DNA from: Dimorphilus gyrociliatus
Taxonomy: Eukaryota > Annelida > Polychaeta > Dinophilidae
Length of the DNA: 64,000 bases
Reading direction: 5' to 3'
Assembly (NCBI GenBank): GCA_904063045.1
Contig: CAJFCJ010000007.1
Coordinates: 4,285,404-4,349,403, forward strand
The notes beneath the pieces were generated by a model, which did not search any database, had not been told where the DNA came from, and saw only the letters and a list, made by a program, of their open reading frames with translations. The position numbers and the translations under genes are program-made. Below, one piece after another: positions 23,406 to 34,600 of this stretch. Each line of letters opens with the position of its first letter. Position 1 is the stretch's first letter.

Positions 23406-24975
23406 ATGAGCAGTAGCAGAACAAGAAACAAACAAACATCAGCCAAAAAAGATCGGCCTTCATCGGCACCGCAAAAGAAGGGTGCAAATTCTAAAAGCCT
23501 TGCCAAAAAGCGAGCACACAGTCATCCATTGACATCAACGTTGCCAAAATTGAAAAATCAAGAACTTTTTCCCGCTTCTGATGTTGCCAATATTGCTACA
23601 TTCGAAGAGAATTTGATAGATGAACACTTTGAAAAATTGAATATAAGCCATAGATGGAAAACGGAAAATACTAATTTAACACAACCAATGACAAACTATC
23701 CTATATCATGGGAAATTGATATCAAACCTTTCTCAGGAAATTCTAGTGCAAAAGGTACTTAAAAAAATCATTTTTAAACATGTTATTTATTATTTGACTG
23801 TAATTTCCAAAGTTGAAGAACAACAAGCATATTTGCCAAAATTAGATAGCGTAGAGGAGTACGTAGCTCCCCGTTGTACTTGTACATCAAAAGATATCTC
23901 TCAGAGGAAGGTACTAGATTTGACAAGATGGTTTGTATAGTAAATCTAATAGAATTTATTCATATTTATATTTAATATGGAATTTCTATTTAAACAAGGC
24001 ATTGTATTAGCCGACCTCAGTATTCAAAATCATGCGGTATGTCTTCGCTAATTTCTTGCTGGAATTTCTTATTCTCTACTTTGGGTCACGGCGAGTAAGC
24101 TTTACTTTTCCTTTGACTAATTAAATATATTATCCTCTAAACTATATAAATATTTGCTAGTCGGCGCCCAATCACCCAGGAAGAGGCTTTACTCGCTATT
24201 GGTTTTAAACCGCCTTTTGAAGAAATAAAGTTTGGTCCATTCACTGGAAATGCTACATTAATGAGGTTTATATTTACATTGTAATGAATGAGCTATTGTT
24301 TATTTAATTATTCATTCATACATTATTTAGATGGTTTAGGCAGTTGAATGATTATTATAAAGTTAGGGGAAGATGTCATTTCATGTATAAACCAAAGGGA
24401 ATGAATTCAACAACTGGTATTGATGAAGTAATTGGACTTCAAAAATTAAAGGAAGCGTTAAAGGTAAATTATTAATTTATATTACGCAATATTTAAAAAT
24501 TCTCTTTTATTCTGTTTATTTACTATATTTAGAATCCTAGATGTGCAATCATCTATCACTGTTATAACCACTATATGTGTCCTATTGGTTATGAAGATAC
24601 TCCTATTGAATCTGAAAAAGCATATTCGTTAGTAAAATATTACTTTTAATTGTATTTTAATCTTAACCTTTCTCTTTTAATTAATAGACGCGATTATAAT
24701 GATAATTTTGAAACTTGGTTAATAATTGGTGATACTAGCCGAAAGCATCCTTCAATGCATTGCAAACAGTTTGTTTATTAGTTAACATTTTATATCAAAA
24801 CATAAGTTCCTTTCTTATTAGATGGAAAGATATTGTTATGGATTTGAATACGGAATCCCCCGAATATTTTGATATAAGGAAATCTGAAAAAGGTTTACAA
24901 ACATTACAAACTGCTAAGAAACCTGGACGCAATCTACATTGTCTTATGGCTTTTGAGAAATGTAAACCAGTTTAA
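23406..24975 (+). CDS. BIVM: Basic immunoglobulin-like variable motif-containing protein
   Basis: Eight exons: 23406-23754, 23813-23930, 23999-24094, 24161-24265, 24331-24463, 24533-24627, 24688-24768, 24822-24975; 376 residues. The core is strongly BIVM-like: [111 protein letters not shown] and LHCLMAFEK. The N-terminal 45 residues are basic and low complexity. The protein ends soon after LHCLMAFEK, about 100 residues earlier than the vertebrate protein. Its function is not established. The arrangement Q163-x4-C168-G, H280 and D314 resembles a papain-like catalytic set, which is my inference. Confidence 0.92.
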
Positions 24976-25362
24976 GATTAATAACAATTCTTATTTTCTG
25001 TCATACTTTGTATACTAAATGGATGGGATTTTTCTCAACTTTAGTGATTTTAAATATATATTTTCGTTGTAATTTTATCTTATTTTTAAGAACAATTCAA
25101 ACGTTTAAATATTTTATCAGATCTTGAGCGATAAAACAATATTATTAGAAAGTTTATTTCTAGTTGATTTCTTATAGTTCTTCTATTTATGTTATTGATG
25201 CTCAAAACAATTCAAGTAGATTTTAATTAAGAAAAAAGATATATTTACGCAAGAGTGGATGCTTTTAAAAGAAACTTTTAAGGCCCGAAACAATTTTAAT
25301 TAGAAATGTGCAATAATTTCCGAATTCATTCCATGTTCTGTCCGTAGTCCGGATAATAAAGC
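24976..25362. other. BIVM 3' UTR and DDX27 promoter
   Basis: Short intergenic interval of 387 bp between two genes on the same strand. AATAAA occurs at 25354-25359, directly before the DDX27 ATG. It may be a chance match or a late BIVM polyadenylation signal. Nothing else recognised. Confidence 0.5.
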
Positions 25363-28253
25363 ATGCCTAAGAAAAACGATAGCGATTTCATAGGAACAAT
25401 AGAAGATGATGACAATATATCAATAGAAACGGAGTCATCTGCTGATGAAGATGAGGTAGCGTAACTGAGACTATTTGAAATACATTTGTTTTTAAGTATT
25501 TTAAAAATATCAACTTTCTATTATTTTATCGCTCATACAGACAACACATGCTCGAAAAAAACCAAAGATAAATAACAAAAATAAGGCTCCAGAATTTAAT
25601 ACTGAATTCGAATTTAACTTTGGACAAAATGATAAGATTGAATTTGATCGGGATATTGCAACTGAATGGGCAAAAAAGAAAAGAGAGATTACTAGCCTAG
25701 AAGAAAAAATTGCAAATGCTAAGAAAAAACACAAAAATGACACTAAAGACAATGATGAAGATGAAATGGTAGATGAATTAGATGAGAGTAGTGATTCAGA
25801 TGTAGAAAAACAAAAACCTGGTTTGTATTTATAAAATATTATATATATATATATTCTTATTGAAAAGTTTTCAAGCATATTTACTGCTTATGTTTCAAGT
25901 TAATTATCTATAAATAATTAATATTTTAATAGATAAATTGAAGCTTAAGGAGAAGAAACTTTCAAAGAAGCGTAAAAAAGAAATGGCAGAAGTAGAAATT
26001 GTAAGTTGCTAATTGATTAAAACAATCATATGTTATTCAAGAATTTCTTTAATTCAACAGGATAAAATACAATATTCTAAAGAAATTAATGAATATGATA
26101 GAAGTTTAGGATTTTCCGATATGAATATATCTAGACCTATTTTAAAGGTAGTTAATAATTTTTATTACTATTACAAATAACTTTCAAATATATAAAATAT
26201 TTAAATTATTTTAAATAGGCATTAAGTGGAATGAACTTCAATAAACCAACTCCCGTTCAAACTGCTTGTATTCCTGTTGCTCTTCTTGGTAAAGATGTAT
26301 GCGCTTGTGCCGCTACCGGTACTGGTAAAACTGCAGCTTTCATGATTCCAACACTGGAGCGTTTACTGTATAGGCCTACCCAAACTCCAACAACTAGGGT
26401 TTTGGTGTTGGCACCTACGAGAGAATTAGCTGTTCAAATTTATCAAGTTTCGAAGCAATTAGCAGCCAATGTAAATGTTCATATATCTTTATCTGCTGGT
26501 GGTATGGATGTTAAAGCTCAAGAAGCAGCCTTAAGACTAGGTCCAGATATCGTTATAGCAACACCTGGTCGTTTAATAGATCATCTTCATAACGCGCCTA
26601 ACTTTCATTTAAATTCTGTAGAGGTTGGTCAACACTATTTCTTTTTATACCAAAATAATTCAATTTTTTGTAGGTTCTCATTCTTGATGAAGCAGATAGG
26701 ATGCTCGATGAATATTTCGCTGAACAAATGAAAGAAGTTATAAGATTGTGTTCCAAAACTAGACAAACTATGCTATTTTCTGCCACAATGACAGAAGCTG
26801 TCAAAGACTTGGCGGCTGTATCCTTGCAAGATCCCGTTAAGGTTTTTGTCAATCAAAATACGGACGTTGCGTTTAATTTAAGACAAGAATTTATAAGGAT
26901 TAGAGAGGGGAGTGAAGGTATAATCCTAAACGAATTTCTATAATTATCTAATCGCGATAAACTAATTTTCTTTTTATATTTCTAGGCGATAGAGAGGCAA
27001 TCATTATTGCCCTTCTCAAAAGAACATTTCATTCGGAAGTTATACTCTTTGTACAAACTAAGAAGCAGGCTCATCGATTGCATATTTTACTTGGTCTTAG
27101 CGGTATCAAGGTTGCCGAACTTCATGGAAATCTTTCACAGGCTCAAAGATTAGAATCTTTATCCACATTTAAACATGGCGAAGTTGATGTTCTTATAGCA
27201 ACAGACGTAGCTGCAAGAGGATTGGATATTGCTGGTGTAAAAACTATCATAAACTTCACGATGCCCAATAGTTTACCTCATTATATTCATCGAGTTGGTC
27301 GAACGGCTAGAGCTGGTCACATTGGACGATCTGTTTCCCTGGTTGGTGAGAGTGAAAGAAAGTTGCTTAAGGAAATCATTAAAAAAACTAGAAAAGGTGT
27401 TAAGAATCGTGTTATTCCGGCTAACGTTATAGCAAAATATCGCGATAAAGTGGTTTCATTCGAAGGGGATATAAAAGATATCTTGGAACAAGAAGATGAG
27501 GAGAGAGAAATTAGATCGACTGAAAATAAAATGAATAAAGCGCAAAAAGTTCTTGATGGTGATGACGAAAGAAAAAGAACTTGGTTCCAAACTCATAAAG
27601 AGAGACAAGAAGAAAAGTCAAGAATGAGACTTACTGAACCAAAAAAGAACTCTAGAGTAATGATGAAAATGATGAAAAATCAAGATAAAGCAACAGTAAG
27701 TATCCAGTATATGCTTCAAATTATTTCATCGACTAAAACAATAACTATAATGGAAAATTTATTTTCAGCCCGAAACCAGAGTAAAACAAGAAATTGATTT
27801 ATCTTTAGCATATTCAATCAGACAATCGAAACGAGACGGAAAGCAGAAGAGGATACGCGCTTGTGTAGAAAGTACGTTAACTGCAAACTAATAAAACAAA
27901 TTTTCATTTTAAATAAATATGAATTAATTTAAATAGGTGAACCGCCAAAAAAGAAAAAGAAGACTTCTAAGAGTAACGTCACGAGAAATCTAACAAAGAT
28001 TGACAATAGAAGCGTCAAACAACTACGACATGGGTAAGAGTCGTTAAAATAAAACTTAATAATTATAATATATATATACTGTATATAGATCTAGTAGTTG
28101 TTTTATCGTAAAACTGGATGACTGAAATTGATTTATAGATTTTTGATTGTTCTTTTTATTTTATGATACAGTGAAGGAAAGAGTCAAAACAAAACGACAA
28201 TGAAGAAGAAAGGGAAGAATTTCAATTCAAAGAGCAGATACAAAAGACGATAG
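25363..28253 (+). CDS. DDX27: DEAD-box RNA helicase DDX27 (Drs1 homologue)
   Basis: Nucleolar ATP-dependent RNA helicase for 60S ribosomal subunit assembly. Ten exons: 25363-25455, 25541-25820, 25933-26000, 26061-26147, 26219-26623, 26674-26917, 26986-27695, 27769-27871, 27937-28033, 28172-28253; 722 residues. The acidic and charged N-terminus precedes the helicase core. Motifs in order: Q motif ([15 protein letters not shown]), Walker [32 protein letters not shown], then [21 protein letters not shown] and [14 protein letters not shown]. The last 170 residues are lysine-rich, with a KKKKKTSK patch, as expected for a nucleolar protein. All catalytic motifs are intact. AATGTGKT instead of AQTGSGKT is normal for this subfamily. 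Confidence 0.95.
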
Positions 28254-28640
28254 AGGAAAAATTATAGGATTGAATACAATTTTGTTCTGTATATTCCTAA
28301 TTACGAAGAAGGTTGAATAGATATGTGAAAAACTAACTTCAACTGTGTTATAATAAAGTTTATAGAATAATTTAAAAAAACAATAAAATATTGAATTTGA
28401 GACTCGAAGCAGAAAAGTTTTTTAATGAAGTTCACTAATTTGCGCAAATCAGAGTAATAATTATTGAAATTTATAGTTTAGGTAGACATTGACGATTGAT
28501 CCGTCTAGGACAATTTGATTAGAGCCATTATCCGGGACAACGCAGAGAAGGCAGTAAACTCTTTTCTACCAGTAGTTTTGTTAAGTAGAAATGCAAACAG
28601 TCATTTTCAGTGATATCAGTTGACGGTGTTACGTTAAAAA
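28254..28640. other. DDX27 3' UTR and TRIM gene promoter
   Basis: Interval of 387 bp between two + strand genes. AATAAA at 28352-28357 and again at 28382-28387 probably ends DDX27. The rest carries the 5' leader of the TRIM gene, with no recognised element. Confidence 0.55.
28352..28357 (+). terminator. Probable polyadenylation signal of DDX27
   Basis: AATAAA 99 bases after the DDX27 stop; a second AATAAA follows 30 bases later. Confidence 0.6.
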
Positions 28641-30842
28641 ATGAGTATGGAGCAGTCTAAAGTGGAGAAAAGCGAAAAGTAAGAGTTTAAGAATTTTAGC
28701 ATACATGTGTTGGATATATATATATACAGTGTATATATATAGTCTTATAGACTATGGAAGAAATTTCTGTATAACCTATTATTATTCTTAATTATACGAA
28801 ATAGAAATTTTTTTGTGTATATTTCTATATACTGTGTATTTTCTCGCTATATTACTGTGTAAAAAGCTTGTTTAACTTTCTTTTATTAACAGACATAGAC
28901 CTATTGGAAGCGTCGTTAAACGTATTCTTTCCGAAGTGTTGACATGTCCAAGGTGCGGCCAATATTTTAACGAACCGCGAATTTTACCATGCTCCCATAC
29001 ACTCTGCTCGAAACCTTGTCTAAAAGAGGCCTACAACTCTAAGAGTGAAAGTCTTGATTGTCCGATTTGTAAGAAAAGTTTCTCAAGTTTGAAAGAAGAT
29101 TTCGAGAATTATCCATTTAATTTGAACGTTATAAATGTTCAAAAGATCATTCCAAATCCTTTAAACAGACATGTGAGTATTTTATTTAATCTTTACAGGT
29201 ACTTGATAATTGATTTCCATTTTTTTCTCAATAGTTATGTGTTGAATTTGACAATTGCGTCGCCGAAGCAACTCATAGGTGTCTCACTTGCTGTAATTTT
29301 TACTGTGCCAAATGTCGATTACATCACGAAAAACTACTAGCAGATCATAACGTTATGACCTTAAATGATCTATATTCTGGTGGCAAGATTCAAGAATTAC
29401 TTGAATCTGCTGAACTTGCTGAAAAATGCCAACAACACAATAACATACCAGTTACTTTCTTTTGCGTAGACGATTCCTGTCAAATAGCGGTTTGTGATGC
29501 ATGTATTGAAACTGAGCACAAAGGACACAAGATCAAAGATCTACAAGCTGTTCGTAAATCGCATACTTTAGACTTAAGGAAACATGGGCGAGAATTGGAA
29601 CTTTATATTTCCGACAATGAAAAGTTGGTAGAAAAAGAAATGGTGAGAATTCAAGGAAGGGTTGATCGTACAAGAGAAAAAATTGAACAAGAAGCAGATG
29701 GTTTAAAGAATATCATTGAAAAAATTAAAAATGATAGATTATCCGAATTGGCAAAGATTAACGATGGAATTGCTGATTTGGGTGGAAGTGTTAATGCGAA
29801 GCTTAAGAAATTGAATGATACACGAAATCAACAAGATCACGTAGTTCCTTTGGGAACAGTTTTTGATTTGCAAACTATTGGTGATCATTTTCATTCGAAA
29901 GCGTCTAGCTTACAACAACAGACTCAACGCCATTTGGAGAATTTATACGAAATTAACTTATCATTTGAAAAAGGTAGCTCTTTCAATCGGATTCAAGAGA
30001 TCCTCGAAGCTGAATTCGGTAAGGTTGTTCCAAGAGGCCTGCCGAATGGTCAATATTCATTGGAAAAAAAATATTCTTTCGGTGGCATTAGCTTGGAATC
30101 TGAAATTCGGGTTGGAAACGCTTCGGCGATAGACGTTTATGGACAATGTTTATATGTTGCGTCTAGGCAGGACGGTATTAAGGTATATCATATGGGCGAT
30201 GGTCAACAGATCACCAAATGGCCTATGCCCGAAATAGGAGAGGGCAAATGGAAAGTAAGCGGGGTCGCCGTGTTAGATAATAAAGTCTACGTAACCTACG
30301 ATAACAGCGACGGAATCGTAAGCGTCCATGAACTTAACGGTCGGGTTATTGAACTCTGGAGGAAAATTTACGGAAAGAATCAAGTAAACGTAACGGCTAG
30401 GGAAAATTGTGTTGTTCTATCAAGTCCTAACGAATCAAAAGTTCTTGTATATTCAACCGATGGAAGACATCAATTGACCATTTCCGAACACCTAAAAACA
30501 CCAATTTATTCTCTACATTCAAAACAAAAATTCTACGTTTGCGATAGCTCTAAATCATCAATACTTGTTTATGGACCAAGTGGTCGCCATTTAAACAACA
30601 TACCAATCAATTGCCGCCCGTCAAGCCTGCTGGTAAATGACCAAGGTATAATTATGATTACCGATTGGCAAGGTCATAGAATTTTATTTACTACGTCAAG
30701 CCGTTTCGTAAGATCATTAATTAACCACTCTGAGCATGGAATATGGGCTCCAACTCAAATTCTTCACCGTCAACCGTCCAAGATAATACTCCTTGAATCA
30801 AGTCGAAATGTCGTAAAAGTATTCGGTTACAAGACAAGTTAA
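28641..30842 (+). CDS. TRIM-type RING/B-box/coiled-coil protein with NHL-like C-terminal propeller
   Basis: Three exons: 28641-28678, 28893-29172, 29235-30842; 641 residues. RING finger at about residues 27-75 (CPRCGQYF, LPCSHTLC, CPIC). A first B-box-like zinc region (CVEFDNCVAEATHRCLTC) and a second typical B-box (CQQHNNIPVTFFC, CDACIETEHKGH) follow. Then comes about 100 residues of charged coiled coil, and a C-terminal region with repeating beta-strand units such as VLVYSTDGRH, ILVYGPSGRH and MITDWQGHRILFTTSSRF, typical of TRIM2/3/32/71-like NHL propellers. The likely role is an E3 ubiquitin ligase, possibly RNA-binding through the propeller. No orthologue can be assigned. The RING spacing between its fourth and fifth metal ligands is three residues (CSKPC), one more than usual. 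Confidence 0.85.
28714..28742. repeat. TA microsatellite with central CAGTG, in TRIM intron 1
   Basis: TATATATACAGTGTATATATA, an interrupted TA tract centred on CAG. It is one of several similar sites in the window. Confidence 0.8.
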
Positions 30843-31696
30843 AAAGAAAGAGAAAATGGCATAATTTCGATTTACGTAAGCCTAAAATACTATATTTTTC
30901 AATTGATAAGAATTTATGTAAATAATGACAAAAATAAAAGAAAAGAGAAGAAAAAATAAGTACAAAAGGTTCTTCTCTCTTACTTTTTCTCTTTCGAATT
31001 TACTTTTTTTCTTGAATACAAAGATATATAATAAAAAGTACAAAAATTACTCCAGACCAAAATAGCGTAATGTATTATTATATAGCCCTCCTGAACAAAA
31101 AGAAAGAAATTTAAGTCACACTTGTTAAACAATACACACACGATTATACTGTAAAAAAAGCTACTGTGCAGGTTGGATCACCTAATAGTTATCAGTTCTT
31201 TTGTATCGTCTAAGGTGAATATCTTGTTTCTAGTCAATCGCTGTATGTAAGAATCTAGAATATAAGAAAATAGTTGCTAATCTAGATTAACTGCACGATT
31301 GTCAAGAAATATAAAATAGTCACCCGAAAGAAATGATATTGGATAGGATAAGGTGTAAACTGCACTGTGCATTCAAAATATGATAAACTAAAGCAGACTT
31401 TAACAATTAATAGTTTAGTTACGCTGAGAGAAATTTAAAGAATTTCAATTTAAAGCAGTTGAAATTGAAATTCAAAGAAGTATAATAAATGCAATTATGG
31501 GTTATTATCGCTTGCCTGTTTGTACAGTACTGCCAATAGTCACTGTTACAAAATGAAAATCTTATCATTCTAGAGAGAATATATCAATGACAAACGGCCG
31601 GTATTGTATAATTAAATATTCACCCATCTCTTTAGTCATAACTAGTAGTTATTGTTTTTAGTCTGCTTTTTCCAAAACACAACTAATTTAGAGATG
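30843..31696. other. Interval between convergent TRIM and CAD stop codons
   Basis: Contains both 3' UTRs. AATAAA on + at 30933-30938 fits the TRIM gene. No ORF above chance, and no RNA gene recognised. Composition is AT-rich without tandem repeats. Confidence 0.6.
30933..30938 (+). terminator. Probable polyadenylation signal of the TRIM gene
   Basis: AATAAA 91 bases after the stop codon, followed by A-rich and then T/C-rich sequence. Confidence 0.55.
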
Positions 31697-34600
31697 TTAA
31701 TTCTTAGCAAGAACACTTGCCAATAGAGCCATTCTAACGTACATTCCATATTCTGCTTGTTTGAAATAAACTGCTCGAATATCTGTGTCGAAAGTATGAC
31801 TTATCTCTTTATTACGCGGTAGGGGATGCATAACTATCATATTCCTTTTCGCTTTGGACATTAATTTTGGTGTAACAATCATAGAATCGGGATATTGAAG
31901 TTTCATGCCGCCGGCTCGTTCTGTCTGAAATCTTGTCATGTATAAAACATCAGTTTCCGGTAAGACGCTTTCGAGAGAATCACATTCGCGATAGTCGCAT
32001 TTTTTCGCCTCGATATAGCTAAGAATTTCATCTGGCATCTTATAATCTTCATAGGAAACGAATCTTAATGAGACTTTATACAAAGTCAGGAGTTTAGCCA
32101 AAGAATGAACAGTTCTTCCGTGACGTAGATCACCACACATTGTTACAACCAAGTTATTTACTGTGCCGATTTCTTCACGAATAGTGAAAACATCCAAAAG
32201 GGCTTGAGTCGGATGTTCACCGTCACCATTTCCAGCATTGATTACAGGTTTTTGAGAAACTTTTGCCACCGAATCAAAATCATTCTGGCCATGTCTTAAA
32301 ACTACTAGATCGGAATAACCAGCCATAATCCTAATCGAATCAGAAAGACTTTCTCCTTTCATCGCAGAAGAACTCATTTTGTCAATAGATATTACACTGC
32401 CACCTAATCTTTGCATGGCAGCAGAAAATGAACACGCAGTTCTTGTTGACTCTTCATAAAAAACTGATGCCAGTACTTTTCCTTTAAGAATGTGATCGAG
32501 GGGCCTCTCTTTCTGAACTGCACTTTTCATAGCATGAGCTAGATTAAATAGATGATGAAACTGCTCCCTTGTGAAGTTCATAACAGATAAGATGTTCTGG
32601 CCAGTGATGCCTGGAATAACTTGAGAATGAAGCGAAAGATCATGAACACTGGGCAGATCAGTAGGCGTTAGCACTTCGGAGAAGGAAACCTCGCGAGAGT
32701 CCCTCGCTGCTCTCTTTGGAGGTGATAAAATAGCAGCAGTTGCTTCCGATTGAAGAGAGGGTGGCGGTGATGGAGTAAGAATTGTTCGGGAAAGTGATTT
32801 AATATCTTTGCCACTTCCAGGTTTTGCCATTATCACACCATCAATAAATGCAACTTCGCCCCTAAGGACAACTTTAAGAACTTTTCCAGACACCTTTCGT
32901 CCAGCAAACGGTGACCATCCAGCTTTTGTAAAATACTTCGTTTGTGGTAATGTCCATTCTTCGTCTAGATTAACTTCAACGTAAGTTTCTTGTTGTGATG
33001 GCAACTTGAAAATTTTTCTTGGATTTTCGTACATTTTCATCTCTATATCTTCTATGGTCAATCTGCCGTTTTTAACAGCTGTTAAGAGAAGGGGTAGTAT
33101 TGTTTCCATACCAGGGAACCCTGGAGGTGGATTGTCCGATTGCTTTTCGCTTAAGGTGTGAGGAGCGTGATCTGTTGCAAATATATCAATTACAGACATA
33201 TTTTCCCATAGAGCATTTTGATCATCTTTAGTTGCTAATTTAGGACGAACATCGCTCCTCTTTAATCCAATTGAGTCAATATCGTCTTGGCAGAGGAATA
33301 AATGATGAGGCGCAACTTCACAGGTCACTTTTATACCACGTTCTTTAGCTTTCTTAATAATTTCTATTTCCTCCCTTAAAGCGACGTGACATATGTGAAT
33401 TGGTCGCTCGTAAAGTTGAGCTAAGAGAATTATGGCAGCAGTAGTTCGACTCTCTGCGTGAGCACATATGGGTAAAGATTTTGGCCAACTTGCCATATGT
33501 GACGCCCAAGTATCCATTTTATCCATTCTTAAAGTTGTAAAAGTTTGATTTAGATACATCTTAAGAGCGCAAGCCTTTGATGCTAATTGTTTAGCAAACT
33601 TATAGTTTTCTTCACTGGCACCTACAAAAATACCATAATCGCATCTAGCATTATTTTTAGCTCTTTCTTCCACAATAGCAAAACTTTCTAAATCAACTAT
33701 GGATGGATTGGTATTAGGCATAGCGAGTAACATAGTAATACCGCCGGCAAGAGCTGCTTGAGTTCCTGATTCCCATGTTTCTTTATGCTCTCCACCTGGC
33801 TCTCTCATGTGAACATGGACGTCAATCAGGCCTGGCAAGCGAATAATATTTTTATGAGACAAATAATCAAAGTGGGATCTCATAATCGGTGGGTGCTTAT
33901 GGCCGCATTTAGCCAGAGCTGCAATAAGCAGTTTTACGCATTTGATATCTGTTATCAAAGGAACAGAATAATCAACAGCCATCCTTCTTGTTTTGTAACC
34001 CTGAGTTACAAATGCACTAGCAGCTCGACTACCTCCGTTTCTCATTGGCAAATTCACAACTAAATCGAATTTCTTTTCCGATAAATAATCCGCTATATTT
34101 CTTTGTTTAACAGCACTCTTTCTGCGAGATTCTTCAGAGTCTTCGTAAGGCCAATCAACAGTCTCAATTTTAACATTATGAGTTGAATAAAAATCAGCTG
34201 TGCCTATTGAAGCATATAGGTTGAAATTCATTTTTTCTAATAGCTTAACACTGGGCAAAAGTTCTTGTTTGTGTTTATAACTTCCAATTGATAAAAGAAT
34301 ATTCTTGTTAGGGAATTTAAAGCCTGATGATAACTGGGCTTTCAAATATGCCTCGTGATGATTTTCTCCGAAACAGGCAACTTCTCCAGTGGAAGCCATC
34401 TCAACTCCCAATAGAACATCTGCACCTGCCAGTCTAGAATATGAGAAGACAGGAACTTTAACACCAACCAAACCTCTTCCAGTCAGCATGCCTAATTCTT
34501 CAACATGTTCATTCATCACGACTTTAGTTGCAAGAGCAATTAAATCTACACCCAAAGTTTTGGATATAAAGGGAAATGATCTTGATACCCTGACATTGCA

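Noticed and set aside
23284..23506. Minus-strand ORFs opposite BIVM exon 1
   Set aside because: They are antisense to a conserved coding exon, with no independent support.
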